Assembly: GCA_045637205.1 (NCBI GenBank)
Contig: JAZTYY010000037.1
Span: 1 to 32,351 of the forward strand
Length of the DNA: 32,351 nucleotides
From: RGIG4608 sp045637205
GTDB lineage: Bacteria; Bacillota; Clostridia; Oscillospirales; CAG-272
Direction of reading: 5' to 3'
Shown here: piece after piece, positions 8,262-16,623 of the stretch
Layout: each line of letters starts with the position of its first letter
Numbering within the stretch: the first letter of the stretch is position 1
The notes under the pieces: model-generated
Seen by the model: only the letters and a program-made list of their open reading frames with translations
Told to the model about the DNA's origin: nothing
Database searches by the model: none
Translations under genes and position numbers: made by a program

Positions 8262-10475
8262 TTAGTCTCCATATTTTTTAATGCATTGATTTTTTATTTT
8301 TCGCAGTATAGAGGATTTTTCTATACTTGTTTTTTCAGAATTGAAATATATCTCGTACTGATAAATTCCGGGACTTACCTCTTCTATAGTACAAATGTTT
8401 AGTTCGTTCATAATATCCAAAATGATTTTAAGCTTCGCAAGACGAATATTCATAGTCTTGCCCTTAGCAAGCTTATGATATATTTCTACTTGTGACATCA
8501 TATCATTGCCACCCCTGTATTCGTATCTTAACAAGGAATAAACGGCAACAAAATCATCTCTTGAAGGAAGAATGTCGTCCGTTTCTTTATAATACTCACC
8601 ATTGCAAATGGATTTATAAAGAGTAATCTCATTTTTAAAATATTCTAAATATTCATCGGAATGTTTAATGTCTTGAACGATCATTTGCAAACTCTCAACA
8701 TTGTTGAATTTATTTACATCAAGAGTAAATAAAACATCAACCACATCATTTTCCTTGATATTAAGATTGAGATAAGATTTTTGGAACATAACGGCACTTA
8801 TTGTTTGACCGTTTTTCTCAAAAATAAATCTTGAATGATTTCCACTTCCAATTAATGAAGCCCTTTGAACGGTAACTCCTTTAATTATGAAATTGGGAGA
8901 GGGATTCATATTGCCAAATGGCTCTAACAGAGATATCTCTTTAACCAAATCCATAGTTAAATTCGGCATTTCAAGCTCTCTATCAGCTTCGATTTTTAAA
9001 TATAAATCCTCTTCGGTGAGCATTTTATTTGCATAATCATTTATTCTTTGGCGGAATTCATTTATGTCTTTTCTTCTAATAGACAAGCCCGCAGCTAATT
9101 CATGTCCACCAAACTTAACAAGTAAATCTTGTGAATCAGACAAAGCATCTACAAGATTAAATCCTTTAATACTTCTTCCTGAGCCCTTACCTACGTCTAA
9201 GTCACTAATCTCACCATCGGATGCTCCATCAAACGATATCAAAATTGAGGGCAAACCGTATCTATCGGTAATCTTAGAAGAAACTATACCAATTACGCCC
9301 TGAAGCCATTCATCATCATTTACAACAATGACTTTTTGTGAAGAAACATCCAGCTCTTGCACAATTTTTTTGTATGCCTCTTCAGCAATTTTATTTTCTT
9401 CAATTTGTCTTCTATAGTTAATCTCACAAAGCTCATGAGCCAATTTTTCAGCAGTTTCATTATCCTGTGACAATAAAAGCTCAACTGCTTTAGTAGCACT
9501 ACTTATTCTACCTGCCGCATTAATGCGCGGTGCAATTGTAAATCCAATATATGTAGAATTTATTTTTCTCGGTTTTGATTTTTTAGCAGAATTCTCAACT
9601 ACAGGTCTTACATTGGGATTCGCTCCCCAGCTTGCTGCTTCCATTAATGCCTTCAAACCAATTCTTTCAGTTTTTTCAAGCATTGCTAACCCGAATTTAA
9701 CTATAATTCGATTTTCATCAGTAATGGGCATAACGTCAGCAATAGTACCAATAGCCGCAAGATCAGCAAATCTATAATAAATAGATTTTACCGCCTCAGC
9801 TTCTTTTTCAGGTCCATATTTGTGCAACGTTTCAAACGCACAAATAACCTTAAAAATAACACCAACACCAGCCAAGAATTTAAACGGATATTCACAATCA
9901 CTTCTATGAGGATTGATAACAGCCACGGCATCGGGTAAAACGCTTTGACACTCATGGTGATCAGTTACCACAACGTCAATGCCCACGGATGAAGCAAATG
10001 CAACCTCATTTACAGCAGTAACTCCTGTATCAACCGTAATAATCAACGATACGCCATATGATGCAAATGCTTGAATGGCATCTATAGAGAGCCCGTATCC
10101 TTCACCTATTCGGTCAGGAATATAGTAACTAACTTGCGCTCCCAATTCCTTAAGATAAAGATAGAGCATAGTCACAGACGTAACTCCGTCAACGTCATAG
10201 TCACCGTAAATAACGATTCTTTCGTTATTTTCTAATGCTTTTTGAATACGTTCAACTGCCTTTTCTATATCCTTAAGCAAAAGTGGTGAATGCATCACCA
10301 CATCATTAAAATTCAAGAATTTAGAGGCATCCTCAGCATTTTTATATCCGCGATTATAAATCAAAGATGCGCAAATTTCGGATATATTATTCTTTTTTGC
10401 AATATCAGTCACAATAGACTTATTTTCTTCATTTTCAACAAATTTGGATGACCAAACAGTCTTTCTACTATTCAT
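8262..10475 (-). CDS. recJ: Single-stranded-DNA-specific exonuclease RecJ
   Basis: 5'-3' single-strand DNA exonuclease of the DHH family, used in recombination and repair. Its 737 residues include DYDVDG (92-97), DHH (172-174), the GVGVIFK segment, and APRINAAGR in motif IV, followed by the DHHA1 domain with KFGGHELAAGLSI. An OB-fold and a Firmicutes-type C-terminal extension of about 150 residues follow. The ATG at 10475 has a near-perfect AGGAGGT site. It is 24 bases from the preceding flavoprotein gene and is followed directly by rel. Confidence 0.95.
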   Translation of the reverse strand: MNSRKTVWSSKFVENEENKSIVTDIAKKNNISEICASLIYNRGYKNAEDASKFLNFNDVVMHSPLLLKDIEKAVERIQKALENNERIVIYGDYDVDGVTSVTMLYLYLKELGAQVSYYIPDRIGEGYGLSIDAIQAFASYGVSLIITVDTGVTAVNEVAFASSVGIDVVVTDHHECQSVLPDAVAVINPHRSDCEYPFKFLAGVGVIFKVICAFETLHKYGPEKEAEAVKSIYYRFADLAAIGTIADVMPITDENRIIVKFGLAMLEKTERIGLKALMEAASWGANPNVRPVVENSAKKSKPRKINSTYIGFTIAPRINAAGRISSATKAVELLLSQDNETAEKLAHELCEINYRRQIEENKIAEEAYKKIVQELDVSSQKVIVVNDDEWLQGVIGIVSSKITDRYGLPSILISFDGASDGEISDLDVGKGSGRSIKGFNLVDALSDSQDLLVKFGGHELAAGLSIRRKDINEFRQRINDYANKMLTEEDLYLKIEADRELEMPNLTMDLVKEISLLEPFGNMNPSPNFIIKGVTVQRASLIGSGNHSRFIFEKNGQTISAVMFQKSYLNLNIKENDVVDVLFTLDVNKFNNVESLQMIVQDIKHSDEYLEYFKNEITLYKSICNGEYYKETDDILPSRDDFVAVYSLLRYEYRGGNDMMSQVEIYHKLAKGKTMNIRLAKLKIILDIMNELNICTIEEVSPGIYQYEIYFNSEKTSIEKSSILRKIKNQCIKKYGD

Positions 10476-10499
10476 TCGCGCACCTCCTTTAGATTTATT

Positions 10500-12086
10500 T
10501 TATACCGGTTTATATTTTTTGATTATTTCAAGTGCGACTTTTATTCCATCCACAGCTGAGCTCATAATTCCCCCAGCATATCCAGCACCTTCTCCACATG
10601 GATATATGTATGGGTTTGAAATCGCAGTCATTTTTTCGCTTCGCATAATTCTAACGGGAGCTGAGGTTCTAGTTTCAACACCTGTAAGTACCGCATCAGC
10701 AACAGCAAAGCCATTTATTTTTTTATCAAAGGACGCAAATCCTTCTCTAAGTCTTCGGGTAACAAAACCAGGCAATACGTTTGCAAGATTTGTAACTGTA
10801 GTTCTTGTGCCACCAGCATATGTTGGCATAATTCTCGATGGTGAATTTACCACTTTGTTTTCAAGAAAATCCCCCATCAACTGAATCGGTGCATAATATT
10901 TGCCTCCGCCAGCCACAAAAGCTTTTCTTTCAAGCTCCTCTTGAAATTCTATTGCTTTGAATGGATTATTACCGTAGTCTTCTCTATCAACAGAAACATT
11001 GACAGCACAGTTAGCATTCTTGCCATCTCTGGCAAATTTGCTCATACCATTAACGCAAACTCCGTTTTCCATTGAAGTGGCAGGAACAACCTCACCACCA
11101 GGACACATACAAAACGTATACACACCTCTACCTTTGGTATCGGATAGATTATATTCTCCCGGATGAAGTTTATGGTGCCCTGCAAAATCACCGTATAAAG
11201 CAGTATCAATATCCTTTTGCAAATGTTCTACACGAACACCAACTGAATATGGCTTGGGCTCAATCACAAGATTCTTAGAAAGCAGCATTCTATACGTATC
11301 TCTTGCACTATGTCCCAATGCCAAAACCAATGCATTGGTATTATAGGAGCCTTTAGAGGTTATTGTCTTAATATGGTCGGAGTTGTATTCGATATCATCC
11401 ATTCGACATCTATAAATTACTTCACCGCCAAGCTCTTCAATTTTGTTCAAAATATTTTGAACAACTACAGCCAAGATATCAGTGCCAATGTGTGGTTTAG
11501 CTTTTGTTAATATTTCTTCAGGTGCTCCAAATTCCACAAATCTTGAAAGCACCAAATTACAAATGCTATCATTTATTCGAGTAGTTAGCTTTCCATCCGA
11601 AAAAGTTCCAGCTCCTCCCGCACCAAATTGGACGTTTGATTCAGTATCAAGTTCACCTGTTAAAATGAATCTCTCAAGAGCCTTTGTTCTATCAGAAACA
11701 CAATCACCTCGATCGATGATAATTGGACGATATCCGTTTTCGGCAAGTATCAATGCACAAAACATACCGGCAGGTCCCATGCCGACCACAATCGGTCTTT
11801 CATACAAGGCGTCTTGTCCGAATTCAAATTTCAAATTAGAATCATCAAAGATTCTTATATTGGAAGTGGCTTGTATATCAATGTCAAGCAACGATGTTGC
11901 TAAAATTGTATAAACGAATAAAATATGCTTTTTATCTCTTGCATCTATTGATTTTTTAAAAATTGAGAACTCAAAGTTTTGAGGATTAAGCTTCTCATTT
12001 TTTAATACCCTCTTGGCACGATCAATAGCATTATTTTCATCTTCATCCAAGCCAATCTTTATATTGTTAATTAATAACTTAGTCAT
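10500..12086 (-). CDS. FAD-dependent dehydrogenase, COG2509 type, function unknown
   Basis: A 528-residue flavoprotein of the uncharacterised COG2509 group. The N-terminal domain of about 95 residues ends with KKSIDARDKKHILFVY, typical of this group. The Rossmann FAD motif is IVVGMGPAGMFCALILAENG (residues 98-117). Later conserved blocks are VQFGAGGAGTFSDGKLTTR, LALGHSARDT, TFCMCPGGEVV, and a C-terminal PCGEGAGYAGGIMSSAVDG that closes the FAD site. Cys-Met-Cys near the middle may be redox active. Substrate and partner are not known to me. It sits seven bases after the CdaR-like gene and ahead of recJ. Its ribosome site (GCTGAAAATG) is weak, so translation is probably coupled to the upstream gene. 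Confidence 0.85.
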   Translation of the reverse strand: MTKLLINNIKIGLDEDENNAIDRAKRVLKNEKLNPQNFEFSIFKKSIDARDKKHILFVYTILATSLLDIDIQATSNIRIFDDSNLKFEFGQDALYERPIVVGMGPAGMFCALILAENGYRPIIIDRGDCVSDRTKALERFILTGELDTESNVQFGAGGAGTFSDGKLTTRINDSICNLVLSRFVEFGAPEEILTKAKPHIGTDILAVVVQNILNKIEELGGEVIYRCRMDDIEYNSDHIKTITSKGSYNTNALVLALGHSARDTYRMLLSKNLVIEPKPYSVGVRVEHLQKDIDTALYGDFAGHHKLHPGEYNLSDTKGRGVYTFCMCPGGEVVPATSMENGVCVNGMSKFARDGKNANCAVNVSVDREDYGNNPFKAIEFQEELERKAFVAGGGKYYAPIQLMGDFLENKVVNSPSRIMPTYAGGTRTTVTNLANVLPGFVTRRLREGFASFDKKINGFAVADAVLTGVETRTSAPVRIMRSEKMTAISNPYIYPCGEGAGYAGGIMSSAVDGIKVALEIIKKYKPV

Positions 12087-12093
12087 TTTCAGC

Positions 12094-12510
12094 TTATTGT
12101 TTTGATGGGGCTAATTCAATTTCAATTTCATCGTCGTGAGTATAAACATCATCCGGCAATTTAACTTCAATTGTTATCTTTCTGTCCTCATCAAAGTCTT
12201 CTCTTTTAACTGACACAGTAATTTTATTTATTCCAGAGAGAATTGACTCCTCACCGTAAATTACTATTGTAGAAGGATTGGAGCTTACTGAACCATTTCC
12301 GGGCTGCTCATCCAATCTAAAATCCAACGTAACTTCTTTTTTAATGATGGGGTCATCAATATAGTTAGCATAACACCACATCATAAATGCAAAAGCCAAG
12401 CATCCAATAAATACCAGTAATTCAAACTTTTTAAATTTTGAATGAGGATTATGAATTTTTTCTACGTATTCAACTTCATTTTCGGTTGTATTATTTCGTT
12501 CGATATTCAT
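12094..12510 (-). CDS. Short YbbR-domain protein, CdaR-like
   Basis: A 138-residue membrane-anchored protein with one hydrophobic helix (about residues 27-47) after a short charged cytoplasmic N-terminus, then a single extracytoplasmic YbbR-type beta domain (about 55-135). It is next to cdaA and overlaps it by four bases (ATGA), the position of CdaR, the regulator of diadenylate cyclase CdaA. Usual CdaR proteins have three or four YbbR repeats and 300-480 residues, so this is a minimal version. No frameshift is evident: the stop is followed after seven bases by the next gene, and no further YbbR sequence is seen. A role as CdaA partner is inferred from location and fold. Confidence 0.75.
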   Translation of the reverse strand: MNIERNNTTENEVEYVEKIHNPHSKFKKFELLVFIGCLAFAFMMWCYANYIDDPIIKKEVTLDFRLDEQPGNGSVSSNPSTIVIYGEESILSGINKITVSVKREDFDEDRKITIEVKLPDDVYTHDDEIEIELAPSKQ

Positions 12511-13400
12511 GCATTCTCCTCCTTGGTATCTTTATTTGTTTTTTTCAATTTAGGACGTTTAGGAAGCTTTATGCTTTCATTAGGCAACAAAAGCTTTGAA
12601 AGGTCCTTCTTTAATGATTTATAGCTATGATTTCGAGTTATTACGCCGTCGTAAACGATTGAGATAGTTCCTGTTTCCTCCGAAACAACGAGAACAACTG
12701 AATCGCTAACTTCAGTAATACCAATAGCTGCTCTGTGTCTTGTTCCAAGATTGTCGTCTATATCCTCCTTCATTGAAAGGGGCAAGAAGCAACCGGCTGA
12801 CAAAATGCGATAATTTCTCAAAATTACTGCACCATCATGAAGAGGAGCTTTGTTATAGAAAATATTCTTCAACAACTGTCCTGAAAGCTGAGCATTCAAA
12901 ACAGTTCCGGTTTTAATGTGTTCGCCAAGCTTTGTATCTCTTTCGATAACTATAAGCGCACCTGTTTTTTTCATTGCAAGATCACAAGCGGTTTCCGCAA
13001 GCAAGTCAATTGAATTTGTGATGTATTCAGTATTTTTATTATCATTTGAAATGTGCTTGATGTTAGGAATAGAAATCTTACCAATTTTTTCAAGAACAGC
13101 TCTAAGCTCAGGCTGAAACATAATTACAAGCGCAATAAGACCAACCTGTGTAAGATTGCTAAAAACGAACATCATTGTTTTCATATCCAAAACTGCTGTT
13201 AAGGTAGCAGCAAGCATAATGAAAATAAGACCGAGTGCCAATCTTGCAGCGCGTCTTTGAACTATAAACTTAATGGCAAGAAACATCAACAATGCGAAAA
13301 TAAAAATATCCACAAAATCGATTATTCTTATTTGTTCAACTCTATGAACAACTTGCATTTCGATCCAATCTGTCACATTATTCCAATTTAACTGATTCAT
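12507..13400 (-). CDS. cdaA: Membrane diadenylate cyclase CdaA
   Basis: Synthesises cyclic di-AMP from two ATP, controlling potassium and osmolyte homeostasis and the cell wall. The 297-residue protein has three N-terminal membrane helices (about residues 29-95), a linker, and the DAC (DisA_N) domain with DGA (189-191) and RHR (221-223), the two signature catalytic motifs. The C-terminus is a lysine-rich tail ending in KEENA. The ATG at 13400 has AGGAGG eight bases upstream. It is the first gene after a consensus promoter and overlaps a short CdaR-like gene by four bases. The glmM gene usual in Firmicutes is not present downstream. Confidence 0.96.
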   Translation of the reverse strand: MNQLNWNNVTDWIEMQVVHRVEQIRIIDFVDIFIFALLMFLAIKFIVQRRAARLALGLIFIMLAATLTAVLDMKTMMFVFSNLTQVGLIALVIMFQPELRAVLEKIGKISIPNIKHISNDNKNTEYITNSIDLLAETACDLAMKKTGALIVIERDTKLGEHIKTGTVLNAQLSGQLLKNIFYNKAPLHDGAVILRNYRILSAGCFLPLSMKEDIDDNLGTRHRAAIGITEVSDSVVLVVSEETGTISIVYDGVITRNHSYKSLKKDLSKLLLPNESIKLPKRPKLKKTNKDTKEENA

Positions 13401-13463
13401 GGAAAACCCTCCTGATAGAACATTTATTATTTGTATAAAACTGCTTGAATGTATTTATATATT

Positions 13464-13492
13464 ATTATATCATATATATTGCAAAAATACAA
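13464..13492 (-). promoter_or_regulatory. Sigma-A promoter of the cdaA operon
   Basis: TTGTAT (13492-13487), a 17-base spacer and a perfect TATAAT (13469-13464), about 64 bases upstream of the cdaA start. It lies between the yebC terminator and cdaA, so it probably drives the whole cdaA-to-mazG run. Confidence 0.75.
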
Positions 13493-13529
13493 ACATTTTT
13501 TTCATAAAAATTCAAGTTTTTTCAAAAAA

Positions 13530-13562
13530 ATTCTCCACAAAACACTAGCTTTTGTGGAGAAT
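13530..13562 (-). terminator. Rho-independent terminator of yebC
   Basis: Perfect 13-bp stem (arms 13530-13542 and 13550-13562, core TTCTCCACAAAA) with a seven-base loop, followed on the minus strand by seven T residues (13530-13524). It is 21 bases after the yebC stop. Confidence 0.92.
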
Positions 13563-13583
13563 TCAAATTTTTATTAATTTGTT

Positions 13584-14315
13584 TTATTCGTCACAGTTTT
13601 CCCAGTTATGATACACGTTCATAACATCGTCGTGATCCTCAAGATTTTCAAGCAAAAGATTCATATATTTGATATCGTCTGCATTATCAAGAGTAACGTA
13701 ATTAGATGCAATTTTGTCCTTTTCGCATGATTCAATTTCGTATCCTGCTGCAACAAGAGCATCATTTACTGCATAAAGATCATCGGGCTCTGTATAGATT
13801 TCAAATACGTCACCATCACTTGAAAAATCAGATGCGCCTGCTTCAAGAGCAGTTTCCATAAGTGCATCCTCATCGCTAACGTTTTCTTTAAGAATGATGA
13901 TAACACCCTGCTCAGTGAAAAGATAGCTTACACATCCTGTTTGACCAAGATTGCCCTTGAATTTTGAGAAATATGAACGAACGTCACCAGCGGTTCTATT
14001 TCTATTATCAGTTGAAGCTTCAACGATAACAGCAATCCCTGCAGGGCCGTAGCCTTCATATACGATTTCTTCGTAAACAGTATTAGTTTCACCAAGTGCC
14101 TTCTTAATTGTACGTTCAATATTATCGTTAGGAACGTTATTAGACTTCGCCTTCGCAATAAGGTCACGAAGCTTAGCGTTTACAGTGGGATCACCGCCGC
14201 CTGCCTTAACGGCAACTGTTATTTCCTTACCGATTTTTGTAAATGTTTTGGCTTTTTGTGCATCAGTTTTTTTTTTCTTATGCTTAATATTATTCCATTT
14301 ACTATGTCCTGACAT
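13584..14315 (-). CDS. yebC: YebC/PmpR family protein
   Basis: A 243-residue member of the YebC/PmpR family, known both as DNA-binding regulators and as factors that relieve ribosome stalling at polyproline-type sequences. The conserved N-terminus MSGHSKWNNIKHKKKKTDAQ and the YEGYGPAGIAVIVEASTDNRNRT block are intact, and the length is typical. The ATG has AGAGG nine bases upstream. It has its own promoter (14347-14375) and a strong terminator, so it can be expressed as a single gene although argS lies 68 bases upstream on the same strand. Codons 13-17 contain a run of ten A residues. Confidence 0.95.
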   Translation of the reverse strand: MSGHSKWNNIKHKKKKTDAQKAKTFTKIGKEITVAVKAGGGDPTVNAKLRDLIAKAKSNNVPNDNIERTIKKALGETNTVYEEIVYEGYGPAGIAVIVEASTDNRNRTAGDVRSYFSKFKGNLGQTGCVSYLFTEQGVIIILKENVSDEDALMETALEAGASDFSSDGDVFEIYTEPDDLYAVNDALVAAGYEIESCEKDKIASNYVTLDNADDIKYMNLLLENLEDHDDVMNVYHNWENCDE

Positions 14316-14346
14316 TATTTTATACCTCTCTTTTGTTAACTCGCTT

Positions 14347-14375
14347 ATTGTATCATTTTAAAATAAAATTGTCAA
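14347..14375 (-). promoter_or_regulatory. Sigma-A promoter of yebC
   Basis: Perfect TTGACA (14375-14370), a 17-base spacer and TACAAT (14352-14347), 31 bases upstream of the yebC ATG. It sits in the short argS-yebC gap. Confidence 0.85.
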
Positions 14376-14383
14376 TATCTATA

Positions 14384-16096
14384 TTAGATTTTTTCTGTCT
14401 TCTTAAGACAAATCAATTCAAATGCATTACCAAGCACATAATTTGTAGCCTTGGTCAAAGCAATTCTTGTTGAGAATACGTTAGGATCGTCAACAGAAAG
14501 AATTTGACAATTGTGATAAAATCTATTGAACGCTGTTGCAACATCAAGGATATATCTTGTTACTACTGAAGGTTCATAAGAATCAAGAGCCTCAAGAACT
14601 TTTTCCGGAAAACGTGCAAGAACCTTAACGAGATCCTTTTCTTCATCAGTGGTAAACATAATTTCACCTGCAACAGACTTAGCGCTTGATTTTTCAATCA
14701 ATGAGCATGTTCTCGCATAAGTATACTGAACATAAGGCCCGGTGTTTCCATCAAATGAAAGCGCATCTTCAAGAACGAAATTTATATCTCTAATTCGATT
14801 GCTTGAAAGATAATAGAATACAATTGCACCTACACCAACTGCTTCAGCAACATTTTCTTTATTTTCAAGATTAGGATTCTTTTCATTCATAATTTCAGAA
14901 ACCTTGTCAATTGCCTGCGCAAAAAGGTCTTTAAGAAGGATGACATTACCTGTTCTTGTTGCAAGCTTTGCACCATTGATACTCACAGTACCATAAGGAA
15001 CATGCACAAGCTTATCATGCCAATCGTATTGCATAAGTTCAACAACCTTAAACCACTGTGCAAAGTGAAGGCTTTGACCGGCACTTGTTACATAAATCGC
15101 CTTATCAAAATCATAAGTTTGCTTTCTATAAACAGCGGCAGCAATATCACGAGTGGGATAAAGCGTTGAACCGTCACGCTTAAGTATCAAACAAGGAGGC
15201 ATATTATATGCTTCAAGATCTACTATAGAGGCTCCATCATCAATTTTGAGAAGTCCCATATCGCGAAGCTTTTGTACCTGAGCAGGCATTTTGTCAGTAT
15301 AGAAGCTTTCACCCTTATAACTATCGAACTCAATACCAAGCTGACCATATGTTTTCTTATATTCAGCGATACTAATCTCTATAAACCACTTCCAAAGTGA
15401 AATGTTTTCTTCATCACCAAGCTCAAGCTTATGGAATTCAGCTCTTGCCTCGTCATTAAGGGCGGGATCTTCTTCAGCAGCATGATGGAACTTAACGTAC
15501 AATTCAACGAGCTTATCAATTCCACCTTCGTTTATAGCATCTCTATCGCCCCATTTTTTAAATGCAACAATCATCTTACCAAACTGAGTGCCCCAGTCAC
15601 CAAGATAGTTGATGCCAACACAATCATATCCCACAAACTCGTGAAGCTTTTTGAGAGAATGACCAATAACAGTTGTGCCAAGATGTCCAATATGGAAGGG
15701 TTTTGCAACGTTAGGAGATGAATAGTCCAAAACTACAGTTTTTCCCTTTCCAAAATCAGCTGATCCGTACTTATCACCCTTGCAGAGAACCTCGTTACAC
15801 AAAATGTTTGCAAGATAATCATCACTAATGCTTATATTCAAATAACCGTTTACTGCCTCAGCCTTTTTAATTGCAGGGTCGGATATTCCATCAGCAATTG
15901 TTTGAGCAATTTGTACAGGAGAGCGACGAAGTGTCTTAGAAAGCTTAAAGCAAGGGAGTGCCAAATCACCCATTGTTGTATCAGGTGGATACTCAAGCAT
16001 AGATGAAAGATCCTCAGCATGAAGATCAACACCCTGGAAATTAGCCTTGATTACATCAAGAGCTTTATTAGAAACTATTTTCTTAAAATTCTGCAT
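14384..16096 (-). CDS. argS: Arginine-tRNA ligase
   Basis: Class I aminoacyl-tRNA synthetase charging tRNA-Arg (570 residues). The N-terminal Add-1 domain occupies about residues 1-110. The HIGH motif is at 135-138 within SSPNVAKPFHIGHLGT. The KMSKS-equivalent region reads GAKLATRTGNVILLKDL, the relaxed form common in ArgRS. The DALRC anticodon-binding domain follows from about residue 450. The start has AAGG eight bases upstream. It follows argR by 31 bases, which is too short for a T-box leader. Pairing with argR suggests arginine-linked control, but I see no clear operator in the gap. Confidence 0.96.
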   Translation of the reverse strand: MQNFKKIVSNKALDVIKANFQGVDLHAEDLSSMLEYPPDTTMGDLALPCFKLSKTLRRSPVQIAQTIADGISDPAIKKAEAVNGYLNISISDDYLANILCNEVLCKGDKYGSADFGKGKTVVLDYSSPNVAKPFHIGHLGTTVIGHSLKKLHEFVGYDCVGINYLGDWGTQFGKMIVAFKKWGDRDAINEGGIDKLVELYVKFHHAAEEDPALNDEARAEFHKLELGDEENISLWKWFIEISIAEYKKTYGQLGIEFDSYKGESFYTDKMPAQVQKLRDMGLLKIDDGASIVDLEAYNMPPCLILKRDGSTLYPTRDIAAAVYRKQTYDFDKAIYVTSAGQSLHFAQWFKVVELMQYDWHDKLVHVPYGTVSINGAKLATRTGNVILLKDLFAQAIDKVSEIMNEKNPNLENKENVAEAVGVGAIVFYYLSSNRIRDINFVLEDALSFDGNTGPYVQYTYARTCSLIEKSSAKSVAGEIMFTTDEEKDLVKVLARFPEKVLEALDSYEPSVVTRYILDVATAFNRFYHNCQILSVDDPNVFSTRIALTKATNYVLGNAFELICLKKTEKI

Positions 16097-16127
16097 ATTT
16101 TTGCCTTTCTATATCTTAAACAAAGAA

Positions 16128-16595
16128 TTATCCATTTAATTTTGAATCAACCATCATGGTCTTAATTTTTGCACCAATGGTTTGAGCAATTTCGTTAGTG
16201 CTAACAACAACAAATATCGTGTCGTCACCTGCAACACAACCCAAAATATCATCGGATTGAATGTTGTCAATTCCAGTTGCTACGGCTTGCGCCATACCCG
16301 CGTGGGTTTTGATTACAACAATGTTCATAGCGCAATTTACCGAGATAATAAGATGAGTCAAGGAATCGTTCAACTTATTGATGTCACTGCTTCTCAATGA
16401 GTGTGGAAAAACATAATAATAGCCATGAACACCGTCGGAAATTTTAGTGAGCTTTAACTCCTTAATATCTCTTGACATTGTTGCCTGTGTAGCGGAAAAT
16501 CCACTTTCTTTGAGCTTTTTTATAAGTTCGTCTTGGGTATCAATTTTATTGTTTTCAATTATTTCTCTAATTTTAGCTTGACGTTCTTTTTTCAT
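16128..16595 (-). CDS. argR: Arginine repressor ArgR
   Basis: Arginine-sensing hexameric DNA-binding regulator of arginine metabolism (155 residues). The N-terminal winged helix includes SATQATMSRDIKELKLTK (about residues 34-51). The C-terminal oligomerisation and arginine-binding domain contains GCVAGDDTIFVVVST (about 118-132), with the GDD segment that binds arginine. GAGGAG lies seven bases before the ATG. It lies in the nusB-to-argS run, between nadK and argS, a common clostridial location. Confidence 0.96.
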   Translation of the reverse strand: MKKERQAKIREIIENNKIDTQDELIKKLKESGFSATQATMSRDIKELKLTKISDGVHGYYYVFPHSLRSSDINKLNDSLTHLIISVNCAMNIVVIKTHAGMAQAVATGIDNIQSDDILGCVAGDDTIFVVVSTNEIAQTIGAKIKTMMVDSKLNG

Positions 16596-16623
16596 GATAT
16601 TCTCCTCTAAAATTTCATAGATT

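Noticed and set aside
10444..10884. A 146-codon plus-strand open frame opposite recJ and the COG2509 gene
   Set aside because: It lies wholly antisense to strongly conserved coding sequence, has no ribosome site or recognisable motif, and reads like a complement shadow. The same holds for 11482-11913, 28814-29287 and 6827-7216.
16097..16127. Possible T-box or ARG box ahead of argS
   Set aside because: The gap to argR is only 31 bases and shows no T-box core, specifier stem or ArgR palindrome.
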